A DNA stretch of 13,355 nt from Chitinophagaceae bacterium (GCA_003455235.1 DMRT01000243.1:1-13355); one strand, 5' to 3'; counted from the stretch's first letter, positions 1 to 6,879 are shown. Notes: generated by a model from the letters alone, not told the origin. Program-made: numbers and translations.

Positions 1-1
1 C

Positions 2-493
2 AACAATACCATTTTTATTTTCACCGGAGACCATGGCGTGGAAGGAAATGCCTCCGCTATTTACCCCGGTGCCTGGACGGAACAGCGCCTGAGCGATGAA
101 CACGTGCCGCTGCTGTTTTACGCACCCCGCCTGCTGCCCGCCCAGTTCCGCAAAGAAACCGTATCGCAGATCGACATCCTGCCAACCCTGGCGGGCATGA
201 TACAGCAACCCTACCTTAACAGCACCCTGGGAAGAGACCTGCTGGACAAAGACAAAAAAGAAAATGCCGCTTTTATCATATACCATGCGCCCGGCTGGAT
301 TGGCGTGGTGACCGATGACTATTTCTACCGGAAAAACATCCGCATTAAAAAAGAAGAATTGGTGCCCGTTCGTTCAGAAGCTCCTATATTAAGCCCGCTG
401 CAGCAGGATTCGGTGAAGAAACATTTATCCCAACTTACTTCTGCGATCTATGAAACATCCAGGTGGATGTTGCTTAACAATAAGAATAAATAA
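2..493 (+). CDS. Sulfatase / LTA-synthase-like alkaline phosphatase-fold enzyme, C-terminal part
   Basis: The reading frame is open from the left edge, so this is the 3' end of a longer gene; the first ATG/GTG-type codon inside the window is not its start. The visible 163 residues begin with a TIFIFTGDHG stretch. This is the metal-binding Asp-His motif of the sulfatase/phosphoglycerol-transferase (LtaS-like) superfamily. It is followed by a DEHVPLLFYAP segment, where a conserved His precedes a beta strand, and by a QIDILPTLAGM segment, both typical of the family's C-terminal half. Family knowledge: such enzymes sit in the inner membrane, with the catalytic domain outside, and hydrolyse or transfer sulfate or phosphoglycerol esters. 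The N-terminal membrane part and the catalytic Thr/Ser/Cys lie outside the window, so substrate and subfamily cannot be decided. It ends convergently with the downstream methyltransferase. Confidence 0.85.
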   Translation, partial: NNTIFIFTGDHGVEGNASAIYPGAWTEQRLSDEHVPLLFYAPRLLPAQFRKETVSQIDILPTLAGMIQQPYLNSTLGRDLLDKDKKENAAFIIYHAPGWIGVVTDDYFYRKNIRIKKEELVPVRSEAPILSPLQQDSVKKHLSQLTSAIYETSRWMLLNNKNK

Positions 494-511
494 TTACAAC
501 AAAGACATTAA

Positions 512-546
512 GCCGCAACGTAAAAAAATACCAGCGCCGTTGCGGC
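512..546. terminator. Inverted repeat between convergent genes, possible weak terminator
   Basis: A perfect 9-bp inverted repeat (GCCGCAACG at 512-520, CGTTGCGGC at 538-546) encloses a 17-nt loop. It lies between the stop codons of two convergent genes, which is where a shared terminator is expected. Neither strand shows a clear T-run after the stem, so intrinsic termination is only a possibility. Confidence 0.4.
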
Positions 547-561
547 ATAGCACCCATCCGG

Positions 562-1305
562 TCAGGCTTTGATCTTTTTAGCGATCATCACCATCCGTGG
601 CGATTTTTTTACGTCATAATTTGAGAAGGAATAATCCCCGAATACTTCCTGCAGCTGCAGGCCCTGGTAAGCAAACATTTCGGTAAAATCGCCCAGTGAA
701 AATTTGGCCACCCGTTCGGTATAAATCAGCGGTTCCTTTTTGCTTTCATCTTCCACCACGATCTTTTTATAGAAATGCGTTTCGTCGAACCATTTGGTGA
801 TGATGAAATTGATCCCGTCGATCTCGCTTTCTGACTGATGCACCAGGTGATCTTCGGCATAATGCACATTCAGAAAATCCATCACAAAGGTTCCGTTGGG
901 TTTGATGGCCTGGGCAATGGTGCGGATGGCATCGTCGTGCTCCCGCCGGGTTCGGAAATAACCAAAGCTGGTGAAGAAATTAAAGGCGTAATTAAAATAA
1001 TTGATCCAGAAAGGCAGGCGCATGTCGTGCTTGTAAAAATGCAGGGTTTCATTTTCTGCCTGCAGGGCTTCCGCGATGCTGTCGTCGCTGAGGTCGATGC
1101 CCGTGACATCAAATCCTTTTTCGGCCAGCTGGATGGAATGACGGCCCTTGCCGCATGCCACGTCCAGCATACTGCTGCCGGGGGCCGGTTTCAGGTAGGC
1201 AATCAGGTTGTCGATAAATGCAGCGGCCTCCCGGTCATCTCTGTTGAAATAGAGCATATGGTAGTAAGGCGAATTGAACCAGTCTTTGAACCAGGTTTGC
1301 TGCAT
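562..1305 (-). CDS. Class I SAM-dependent methyltransferase
   Basis: The 247-residue protein has a clear Rossmann-type motif I, MLDVACGKGRHS at about residues 46-57. An acidic residue at the end of strand 2 (TGIDLS, D71) would bind the SAM ribose. Later segments (YKHDMRLPF, then FNFFTSFGYF, then the GTFVMDFLNVHYAE strand) follow the usual order of motifs II-IV. It belongs to the general Methyltransf_25/11-like group; the acceptor substrate cannot be read from sequence. The N-terminus (WFKDWFNSPYYHMLYFNRDD) is intact upstream of motif I, which supports the ATG at 1305. A TTG-N19-TAACTTTG promoter ends only four bases before this ATG, so the mRNA is probably leaderless or nearly so. The gene is divergent from the sugar phosphomutase gene and convergent with the sulfatase-like gene. 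Confidence 0.88.
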   Translation of the reverse strand: MQQTWFKDWFNSPYYHMLYFNRDDREAAAFIDNLIAYLKPAPGSSMLDVACGKGRHSIQLAEKGFDVTGIDLSDDSIAEALQAENETLHFYKHDMRLPFWINYFNYAFNFFTSFGYFRTRREHDDAIRTIAQAIKPNGTFVMDFLNVHYAEDHLVHQSESEIDGINFIITKWFDETHFYKKIVVEDESKKEPLIYTERVAKFSLGDFTEMFAYQGLQLQEVFGDYSFSNYDVKKSPRMVMIAKKIKA

Positions 1306-1309
1306 GAGG

Positions 1310-1339
1310 CAAAGTTAACAGTTAATAGTTGATAGCCAA
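1310..1339 (-). promoter_or_regulatory. Bacteroidota-type promoter for the methyltransferase gene
   Basis: On the minus strand, TTG (1339-1337) is followed after 19 bp by TAACTTTG (1317-1310), a full match to the Bacteroidota -33/-7 consensus TTG-N19-TAnnTTTG. The -7 box ends four bases before the ATG at 1305, which places the transcription start at or next to the start codon. The site lies within the left heptamer array (1314-1355). Confidence 0.75.
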
Positions 1340-1412
1340 TAGTTCATAGCTGGTATAATAAAGCGGCGGAACCATGACCATAAACCATGAACTATGAACC
1401 CTAAACTAAAAA
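1314..1412. repeat. Inverted arrays of degenerate, phased 7-bp units (element 1)
   Basis: Left arm 1314-1355: six consecutive heptamers, each starting with G and ending with A (gttaaca, gttaata, gttgata, gccaata, gttcata, gctggta). Right arm 1371-1412: six heptamers (accatga, ccataaa, ccatgaa, ctatgaa, ccctaaa, ctaaaaa). Read on the opposite strand, the left units match the right ones (TATGAAC, TATCAAC, TATTAAC against CATGAAC, TATGAAC, CATAAAC), so the arrays are inverted. The longest perfect pairing is 8 bp (1342-1349 with 1392-1399). The left arm overlaps the methyltransferase promoter; the right arm ends 9 bp before the -7 box of the next gene. Its function is unknown. Confidence 0.7.
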
Positions 1413-1421
1413 CCGTTTTCT

Positions 1422-1429
1422 TATCTTTG
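1422..1429 (+). promoter_or_regulatory. -7 promoter box for the sugar phosphomutase gene
   Basis: TATCTTTG matches the Bacteroidota -7 consensus TAnnTTTG, 22 bp before the ATG at 1452. No clear TTG/TTTG box is present about 20 bp upstream, where the heptamer array ends instead. The same octamer precedes the first DUF1573 gene and the peroxiredoxin gene in this window. Confidence 0.6.
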
Positions 1430-1451
1430 CTCTCCCTAAAATCAGAATGGA

Positions 1452-2831
1452 ATGGCATTGATCAAGAGCATATCGGGCATCCGCGGAACCATCGGAGGAA
1501 AAACCAATGAAAACCTTACCCCGGTTGATATCGTGAAGTTTGCAGCCGCTTACGGAAGCTGGCTGTTACAACAAAGCAGCAATAAAAAAGTAGTGATTGG
1601 CCGCGACGGCCGCATGAGTGGCGAAATGGTGAGCAGCCTGGTATCCAATACCCTGCTCGGCCTCGGGCTGGATGTGGTTGACCTTGGCCTCAGTACCACA
1701 CCCACTGTGGAAATGGCGGTTCAATTTGAAAATGCCGCGGGGGGCATCATCCTCACTGCCAGTCATAACCCCAAAGAATGGAATGCATTGAAGCTGCTCA
1801 ACAGCAAAGGCGAATTCATCAGTGGAGATGAAGGAAAACTGATATTAAAATCCGCAGAAAAAGAAGATTTCAATTTTGCTGCTGTTGACAGGCTGGGCAC
1901 TTACACCAAAGATGAAAACTCACTGAAGAAACACATCGATGCCGTACTGGCATACGACCTGGTGAATGCAGCACAGATCAAGAAACAAAATTTTAAAGTA
2001 GTGGTGGATGCGGTAAACAGCACCGGCGCCCTGGCGGTTCCTGCCATGCTGAAAGCACTGGGTGTTACCGACGTGATTGTACTGAACGGCGAAGTTACCG
2101 GCAACTTTGCCCACAACCCCGAACCATTGCCCGAGCACCTGGTTGACCTGAGCAGCGAAGTGGTAAAACATAAAGCCCACCTGGGAATTGCGGTGGACCC
2201 CGACGTTGACCGCCTCTGTTTTGTTTGTGAAGACGGAAGCATGTTTGGTGAGGAATATACCCTGGTGGCCGTGGCCGATTATGTACTGAGCAAACGCAAA
2301 GGAAATACCGTTTCCAATATGTCGTCCACCCGGGCACTGAAAGATGTTACGCTGAAACACGGCGGCGAATACTCCCCCAGCATGGTGGGCGAAGTGAACG
2401 TGGTGAACCGGATGAAAGAAGTGAATGCCGTGATCGGCGGCGAAGGAAATGGCGGCATCATTGTTCCGGACCTGCACTATGGCCGTGATGCATTGATTGG
2501 CATTGCTCTTTTTCTCACACACCTGGCTGAAAGCAAAAAAAGCATCAAGCAGCTGCGGAATACTTACCCGGACTATTTTATAAGCAAGAACAAGATCACG
2601 CTGGAGAACGGCATCAATGTAAAGGATATTTTCAAAAAGATAAAAGACAAGTACAAGAACCAGCCGATCAATACGGAGGATGGATTAAAAATAGAATTTG
2701 ACAATGACTGGGTGCACCTGCGTACCAGCAATACCGAACCCATCATCCGTATTTATGCAGAAAGTAATTTTGAAACAACCGCCGATAATATTGCCCGGAG
2801 ACTGATGCAGGATATAGGCAGTATGATGTAG
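1452..2831 (+). CDS. glmM: Phosphoglucosamine mutase / phosphomannomutase (archaeal-type GlmM)
   Basis: A 459-residue alpha-D-phosphohexomutase, complete and of normal length. The four active-site loops are visible: the phosphoserine loop TASHNP (Ser104), the Mg-binding loop DPDVDR (249-254), the sugar-binding loop GGEGNGG (329-335) and the phosphate-binding loop RTSNTEP (424-430). The GEGNGG form, in place of GEQSGH or GEMSGH, resembles archaeal GlmM/ManB proteins and is usual in Bacteroidota (family knowledge from memory). The likely reaction is interconversion of glucosamine-6-P and glucosamine-1-P for UDP-GlcNAc, hence peptidoglycan and LPS. Phosphomannomutase activity is an alternative that sequence alone does not exclude. 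The ATG at 1452 is followed directly by the conserved KSISGIRGTIGG; another ATG at 1447 is in a different frame. A TATCTTTG box lies upstream, and the gene may be co-transcribed with the desulfurase 116 bp downstream. Confidence 0.9.
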   Translation: MALIKSISGIRGTIGGKTNENLTPVDIVKFAAAYGSWLLQQSSNKKVVIGRDGRMSGEMVSSLVSNTLLGLGLDVVDLGLSTTPTVEMAVQFENAAGGIILTASHNPKEWNALKLLNSKGEFISGDEGKLILKSAEKEDFNFAAVDRLGTYTKDENSLKKHIDAVLAYDLVNAAQIKKQNFKVVVDAVNSTGALAVPAMLKALGVTDVIVLNGEVTGNFAHNPEPLPEHLVDLSSEVVKHKAHLGIAVDPDVDRLCFVCEDGSMFGEEYTLVAVADYVLSKRKGNTVSNMSSTRALKDVTLKHGGEYSPSMVGEVNVVNRMKEVNAVIGGEGNGGIIVPDLHYGRDALIGIALFLTHLAESKKSIKQLRNTYPDYFISKNKITLENGINVKDIFKKIKDKYKNQPINTEDGLKIEFDNDWVHLRTSNTEPIIRIYAESNFETTADNIARRLMQDIGSMM

Positions 2832-2843
2832 AACGGTTGGCAG

Positions 2844-2944
2844 GTTTGTGGTTTGCGGTTTGAGGTTAAAAAGAGTAAAATAACAATAAGCACTTTTCAA
2901 TCATCATTCACCCAACCTCAAACCATAAACTTCAAACTTCAAAC
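2844..2944. repeat. Inverted arrays of degenerate, phased 7-bp units (element 2)
   Basis: Left arm 2844-2871: gtttgtg, gtttgcg, gtttgag, gttaaaa, each starting with GTT at exact 7-bp steps. Right arm 2917-2944: ctcaaac, cataaac, ttcaaac, ttcaaac, that is NNNAAAC repeated four times, ending three bases before the ATG at 2948. The arms are inverted relative to each other. A perfect 11-bp pairing joins 2857-2867 and 2914-2924, enclosing an A-rich 46-nt loop. It fills most of the gap between the mutase and desulfurase genes. The architecture matches the element upstream of the mutase gene although the unit sequence differs. Confidence 0.7.
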
Positions 2945-2947
2945 AAC

Positions 2948-4075
2948 ATGAACCGTATTTATTTCGACAACGCCGCCACCACCGCACTGGATCCCCGTGT
3001 GCTGGAAGCCATGATGCCGTACCTTACTGAAAAGTTCGGCAATCCCTCTTCCATTTATTCGTACGGAAGGGAAACCCGCATGGCAATTGAAACAGCCCGT
3101 AAATCTGTTGCAAAAATCCTGAATGCACACCCGGCCGAAATATTTTTTACCAGTGGTGGCACCGAAAGCAGCAACACGGCTATCTCCGCTGCCGTTCGTG
3201 ACCTTGGCTGCAGACACATCATCACTTCGCCCATCGAGCACCATGCCGTTTCCCATTCGGTGGAACACGAGGATAATATGGATGTTGCGAAGGTGAGTTA
3301 TGTAAAATTGCTGCCGAACGGACATGTGGATCTTGACGACCTGGAAAAATTACTGGCCGCCAGTGAAGAAAAAACATTGGTTACATTGATGCATGCCAAT
3401 AATGAAATCGGGAACATTCTCGACATCCATGCCGTGGGCAATCTTTGTAAATTGTACAATGCCATTTTTCACAGCGACACCGTTCAAACCGTTGGGCATT
3501 TTCCGTTCGACCTGCGCAACACACCGGTTCATTTCATCACCGGTGCTGCACATAAATTCCACGGACCAAAGGGCGTAGGCTTATTATACATCAATGAGAA
3601 TGTGAAAATAAAACCCTTTGTACACGGGGGCGCCCAGGAACGAAACATGCGGGCGGGTACCGAGAACCTGTACGGCATTGTTGGCTTTGCCAAAGCACTG
3701 GAAATGGCTACTGCCAATTATGAAGCAGACAGTGCACACATCGGCACCCTCAAATACTACATGATGGATGAGCTGAAGAAAAACATCAAAGGTGTTGGCT
3801 TTAACGGTGATCCGTTGGGAAGAAGTTTATATACTGTACTCAGTGTTAGTTTTCCGAAAACAGAAAAGTCGGAGATGATCCTCTTCAATCTCGACATCAA
3901 TAATATCTGCGCCAGCGGTGGCAGCGCCTGTACTTCCGGTGCCGACCAGGGCAGCCATGTGATCCGGGCCATCAATAACAACCCCAACCAGGTTACGGTA
4001 CGTTTCAGTTTCTGCAAGCACAATACGAAAGAAGAAGTAGACGCGGTGGTGCAAAAGCTGAAAGAGTTGGTGTAG
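2948..4075 (+). CDS. Cysteine desulfurase, NifS/IscS type
   Basis: A 375-residue PLP enzyme that removes sulfur from cysteine as an enzyme persulfide for Fe-S clusters or thio-modification. It starts with the family signature YFDNAATTALD. Other landmarks are FFTSGGTESSNTA (about 67-79), EHHAV (His98, PLP stacking), HSDTVQTVG (Asp177 and Gln180, PLP contacts) and the Schiff-base lysine in GAAHKFHGPKG (Lys203). RAGTEN (235-240) and the catalytic cysteine loop SGGSACTSG (Cys328) follow. The SACTSG loop marks the group I (NifS/IscS) class rather than SufS. No IscU, IscA or suf genes lie next to it in the window, so its sulfur acceptor is unknown. It may be read with the upstream mutase gene, since no TAnnTTTG box is visible in the 116-bp gap, which is filled by a heptamer repeat element. 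It converges with the dioxygenase gene. Confidence 0.93.
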   Translation: MNRIYFDNAATTALDPRVLEAMMPYLTEKFGNPSSIYSYGRETRMAIETARKSVAKILNAHPAEIFFTSGGTESSNTAISAAVRDLGCRHIITSPIEHHAVSHSVEHEDNMDVAKVSYVKLLPNGHVDLDDLEKLLAASEEKTLVTLMHANNEIGNILDIHAVGNLCKLYNAIFHSDTVQTVGHFPFDLRNTPVHFITGAAHKFHGPKGVGLLYINENVKIKPFVHGGAQERNMRAGTENLYGIVGFAKALEMATANYEADSAHIGTLKYYMMDELKKNIKGVGFNGDPLGRSLYTVLSVSFPKTEKSEMILFNLDINNICASGGSACTSGADQGSHVIRAINNNPNQVTVRFSFCKHNTKEEVDAVVQKLKELV

Positions 4076-4132
4076 AGAGTTGTTCAGCAGAGAAACGCCC
4101 AGAAAACCCATCATCCGTAAAGGCCCCCGTTG

Positions 4133-4148
4133 TTGGTCAGGTGACCAA
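4133..4148. repeat. Small 7+7 bp palindrome between convergent genes
   Basis: TTGGTCA (4133-4139), a 2-bp spacer, then TGACCAA (4142-4148) form a perfect inverted repeat in the gap between the desulfurase and dioxygenase stop codons. No T-run follows on either strand. It could be a small hairpin at the convergent transcript ends, or chance. Nothing else is visible in this 100-bp gap. Confidence 0.4.
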
Positions 4149-4175
4149 GAACCAATATCAAATCAGGGACGTCTT

Positions 4176-5162
4176 TCAAAAATGATACCCCAGCCTCTCG
4201 TCCACCTCTTTTGCCAGGGCAGGCAATTTTCTCCTGTCAACGAGGTAACTGTTGAGCTGGGCAATTTCCTTGAAGATATAATGTTTATCCATGGCGCCTT
4301 TTAAATAACCGGCCCCGGTGCTTCCGCCGGTACCGATGCGGCTGCCGATCATACGCTGCACCATATTGATATGACGGTACCGCCAGGCACCTAACTGATT
4401 GTCGATCTCCAGCAATGTTTCCAGCAGCTGGAAAGGCAGTTCCAGCATGGGGTAACCATGATAGAGCATGATGAACAAAGCCGAACGGCATGCTTCGGGA
4501 GAAAGATTCCTTTCTGCAGATGCATTGCCAAATACTTCTGCAAAAGAAGCGGCATTCCCCTTTTCTGCTTCTGCCAGACTGTTCACATACACCTCCTGGT
4601 AAGTATTCCAGAAATCATCCGTAATGAAAGGCATCCGCTCCAGCCATGCATTAACCAGTTGCAGAACGGATTTCCCGTCTTCCGCGTCTTTGATGATGGC
4701 AATATCTTTTTCTTTGAGTTGTGAAAGATAATAATTCTGTCCATGCCTGTTTTCATACTTCAATCCCAGTTTTGCTTCCAGCACCTTAAACTGGTAGCTC
4801 TGGAAGCCGGAGGCCGGGCGCAGCATATCCCGGAAGTCCAGGAAGTCCATCGGCGTCATCGTTTCCATGATGTCGATCTGCTGCACCAGCACTTTCAATA
4901 TGGTTACCACCCGCTTCAGGCGGTGCACCACCGTTTGCATGTCGGGCGAGTTATCATTCACCACCGGCTTATTCATGATGCCGATTACCGAATTCACTTC
5001 AAATAAAACCTGCTTGAACCAAAGTTCGTATGCCTGGTGAATGATGATGAACAGCATTTCATCATGCGCCGGTTCTCTACCTTCCTTAAAACTTTCGGGG
5101 TCCTGCGCGCCGGTGATTTTTTCCAGCTGCAGGTAGTCTGCATAATAAACCGCCTTTTCCAT
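4176..5162 (-). CDS. kynA: Tryptophan 2,3-dioxygenase
   Basis: A heme enzyme that opens the indole ring of L-tryptophan to N-formylkynurenine, the first step of the kynurenine route. Numbered from the ATG at 5162 (328 aa), signatures are HQAYELWFKQVLFE (about 42-55, with the active-site His), FRDMLRPASGFQSYQFK (about 110-126), WRYRHINMVQRMIG (about 260-273, with the proximal heme-ligand His264) and GTGGSTGAGYL (about 277-287). The reading frame extends to an ATG at 5192, but a TAAGTTTG promoter box (5187-5180, minus strand) lies inside that extension. The internal ATG at 5162 is therefore the better start, and the family N-terminus (YADYLQLEKI) begins just after it. No other kynurenine-pathway gene lies in the window; the enzyme may serve tryptophan degradation or NAD synthesis encoded elsewhere. 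Confidence 0.93.
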   Translation of the reverse strand: MEKAVYYADYLQLEKITGAQDPESFKEGREPAHDEMLFIIIHQAYELWFKQVLFEVNSVIGIMNKPVVNDNSPDMQTVVHRLKRVVTILKVLVQQIDIMETMTPMDFLDFRDMLRPASGFQSYQFKVLEAKLGLKYENRHGQNYYLSQLKEKDIAIIKDAEDGKSVLQLVNAWLERMPFITDDFWNTYQEVYVNSLAEAEKGNAASFAEVFGNASAERNLSPEACRSALFIMLYHGYPMLELPFQLLETLLEIDNQLGAWRYRHINMVQRMIGSRIGTGGSTGAGYLKGAMDKHYIFKEIAQLNSYLVDRRKLPALAKEVDERLGYHF

Positions 5163-5179
5163 AAACAAGTTTTGTGAGG

Positions 5180-5187
5180 CAAACTTA
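5180..5187 (-). promoter_or_regulatory. -7 promoter box for the tryptophan dioxygenase gene
   Basis: The minus strand reads TAAGTTTG, a full match to TAnnTTTG, ending 17 bases before the ATG at 5162. No TTG box is found at 19-21 bp upstream. The site argues against translation from the upstream ATG at 5192. The rest of the 200-bp gap up to the next gene shows only a minor 6-bp inverted repeat (5321-5326 with 5344-5349) and no clear plus-strand promoter. Confidence 0.55.
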
Positions 5188-5378
5188 CGCATTCAAACGG
5201 ATACTGGTTATGAGATTCAATGTTGACCTTTAAACGATACCCTGTATCAAGTTCCTGTTTTCGTTAACCGCTTGCAAACAATCTTCCCTTTAACATATCC
5301 TTCTCTAAAGAAAAGAACGGTGGCACATTTTTCTAACGCACTGGTGCCAGCAGACCATAAAACCCTGCCGAAAAAAAT

Positions 5379-6047
5379 ATGAAGCAAAAAATGATGGTTG
5401 TTATCCTCAGTAGTTTATTAGGAGCCAATGCTACCCAGGCACAGATCCGATATGGACTGATTGCCGGCGTAAACTTCTCCCGCTGGCAGGGGCAGGACCT
5501 GCAAATCGTGGAAGACCTGGTTGACAAAACCGACGGTTGGCTTGTTACCAAAGGAAAAACCGGCTTTCATGCCGGTGGCTATGTGAACATCCCCCTGTCC
5601 CAGACCATTTCGTTTGAACCCGGCCTTGCTTACTCAAAAAAAGGATACAGCATCAAAGGTGATTTTAAGATCGATGCCATCAAGGTACTAGGCATCAATG
5701 CAGGTGCCCAGGTGCAGCAGCACTACATCGATATGCCGCTTTACCTGAAGGCGAATGTGGTGAAGGGATTGCAGGTATATGCCGGTCCCCAGGTTTCGTA
5801 CCTCGTGCGCAGCACGCTGAATGCAAAACTGGGTGTACTGGGCATCTCTCTTTTCAACAAGGGAATTGATATCACCGGCCGCTTTAATAAAGTTGACCTG
5901 GGATTATCGGGTGGGCTGGGTTACCAGTTCGATAACGGGATCAACATAAAAGCCGGGTACGACCATGGCCTTTCAAGGCTCGACAAGAATGATAATTACG
6001 ACGCCTATAACCGGGTGGTAAAAATTTCGGTGGGTTACACTTTTTAA
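5379..6047 (+). CDS. Outer-membrane beta-barrel protein, PorT/OMP_b-brl_2-like
   Basis: A 222-residue secreted protein. Residues 1-22 form a signal peptide: a basic start, a hydrophobic core (MMVVILSSLLGA), and a cleavage site near TQAQ. The rest alternates short amphipathic strands with turns, such as YGLIAGVNFS, GFHAGGYVNIPL, SFEPGLAYSKKGY, HYIDMPLYLKANVV and LQVYAGPQVSYL. It ends in VVKISVGYTF with a terminal Phe, the usual C-terminal signal of outer-membrane barrels. The GxxxGxxF-type first strand and the central MPLYLK segment are typical of the Bacteroidota OMP_b-brl_2 family (family knowledge). About eight strands fit the length. Its specific role (adhesion, small-molecule passage or assembly) cannot be inferred. 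A strong hairpin terminator follows, so it is probably a single-gene unit; no consensus promoter was found. Confidence 0.8.
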   Translation: MKQKMMVVILSSLLGANATQAQIRYGLIAGVNFSRWQGQDLQIVEDLVDKTDGWLVTKGKTGFHAGGYVNIPLSQTISFEPGLAYSKKGYSIKGDFKIDAIKVLGINAGAQVQQHYIDMPLYLKANVVKGLQVYAGPQVSYLVRSTLNAKLGVLGISLFNKGIDITGRFNKVDLGLSGGLGYQFDNGINIKAGYDHGLSRLDKNDNYDAYNRVVKISVGYTF

Positions 6048-6068
6048 ACCCTGTGAGCAATAAAGGAG

Positions 6069-6100
6069 CGGCGCCTGGCAACGGGCGCCGTTTTCTTTTT
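6069..6100 (+). terminator. Intrinsic terminator after the outer-membrane barrel gene
   Basis: CGGCGCC (6069-6075) and GGCGCCG (6084-6090) form a perfect GC-rich 7-bp stem with an 8-nt loop, followed by TTTTCTTTTT (6091-6100). It lies 22 bp after the stop codon, a textbook rho-independent terminator. Confidence 0.85.
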
Positions 6101-6118
6101 CCCAAGCCTGATTTTCCC

Positions 6119-6126
6119 TAAATTTG
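6119..6126 (+). promoter_or_regulatory. -7 promoter box for yebC
   Basis: TAAATTTG matches TAnnTTTG and lies 42 bp before the ATG at 6169, just after the preceding terminator. No good TTTG box is seen about 20 bp upstream, where the terminator T-run sits. The leader before the ATG is A-rich (repeats of taaacca type) with no Shine-Dalgarno sequence. Confidence 0.55.
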
Positions 6127-6168
6127 CGCCCTGATTTACTATTAAACCAGTAAACCAATAACCATATC

Positions 6169-6879
6169 ATGGGAAGAATATTTGAAGTAAGAAAGAGCGC
6201 CATGTTTGCCCGCTGGGACAAAATGGCCAAGAATTTTACCCGCATCGGTAAGGAGATCGCCATAGCCGTTAAGGCCGGAGGCCCCGACCCCGACAACAAT
6301 CCTGCCCTGAGGAGGTGCTACCTCAACGCCAAGGCCTGCAACATGCCCAAGGACCGTGTGGAAGCCGCCATTAAAAGGGCCATGGGTAAAGACAAAACCG
6401 ATTACGAAGAGATTGTATACGAAGGCTATGCTCCCCACGGGGTGGCCGTAATGGTGGAAACAGCTACTGACAATCCTACCCGTACGGTGGCTAATGTGCG
6501 CATGCATTTCACCAAGGGTCAGGGGGCTTTAGGTACCAGCGGATCGGTGGCATTTGGTTTTAACCGCATGGGCGAATTTAAAGTAAAGAACGCCGGACAT
6601 AATACCGAAGACCTGGAGCTGGACCTGATTGACTTTGGGCTGGAAGAGATTGGAGAAGACGCCGATGGCAATATCATCATCCGTACGGCGTACAATGAAT
6701 TCGGCAATATGGCAAAGGCGCTGGAAGAAAAAAAGATTGAAGTGATCAGTGCCGAACTTACGCGGATACCAACCAATACCGTGGAATTATCCGAAGACCA
6801 GGCAAATGAAGTGTTGAAGCTGGTGGATAACCTGGAGCAGGACGATGACGTACAGAAAGTATATCACAACCTGAAATAA
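6169..6879 (+). CDS. yebC: YebC/PmpR family protein (TACO1-like regulator)
   Basis: A 236-residue protein of the YebC/PmpR/TACO1 family, full length. The N-terminus [16 protein letters not shown] is the Bacteroidota version of the usual MAGHSKWANIKHRK start. It is followed by [27 protein letters not shown] and [15 protein letters not shown], which are conserved in domain 1. The middle part has [19 protein letters not shown] and the [12 protein letters not shown] stretch. The [17 protein letters not shown] segment and the acidic C-terminal tail complete it. Family knowledge: members were described as DNA-binding regulators, and more recently as ribosome-associated factors that help translate difficult (for example proline-rich) stretches; sequence does not choose between these. 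The gene is alone between two terminators and has its own -7 box. Confidence 0.93.
   Translation: MGRIFEVRKSAMFARWDKMAKNFTRIGKEIAIAVKAGGPDPDNNPALRRCYLNAKACNMPKDRVEAAIKRAMGKDKTDYEEIVYEGYAPHGVAVMVETATDNPTRTVANVRMHFTKGQGALGTSGSVAFGFNRMGEFKVKNAGHNTEDLELDLIDFGLEEIGEDADGNIIIRTAYNEFGNMAKALEEKKIEVISAELTRIPTNTVELSEDQANEVLKLVDNLEQDDDVQKVYHNLK

Noticed and set aside
838..1332. 164-codon plus-strand frame over the methyltransferase gene
   Set aside because: It lies antisense to a gene with clear methyltransferase motifs, has no family signature, and looks like a codon-usage shadow.
1314..1412. Possible CRISPR array
   Set aside because: Units are 7 bp, contiguous, degenerate and inverted, with no spacers and no cas genes.
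1920..2522. 200-codon minus-strand frame inside the phosphomutase gene
   Set aside because: Rich in His, Phe and Val with no recognisable domain; it is opposite the catalytic loops of a well-supported gene.
4080..4304. 74-codon plus-strand frame after the desulfurase gene
   Set aside because: Half of it is antisense to the dioxygenase gene and no motif is visible.
5321..5349. 6-bp inverted repeat (TGGCAC / GTGCCA) before the outer-membrane barrel gene
   Set aside because: Too short and with a 17-bp spacer; expected often by chance, no promoter or T-run next to it.
6140..6164. Repeats of taaacca type before yebC as a further heptamer array
   Set aside because: Spacing alternates between 7 and 8 bp, so it does not keep the strict phase of the other arrays.
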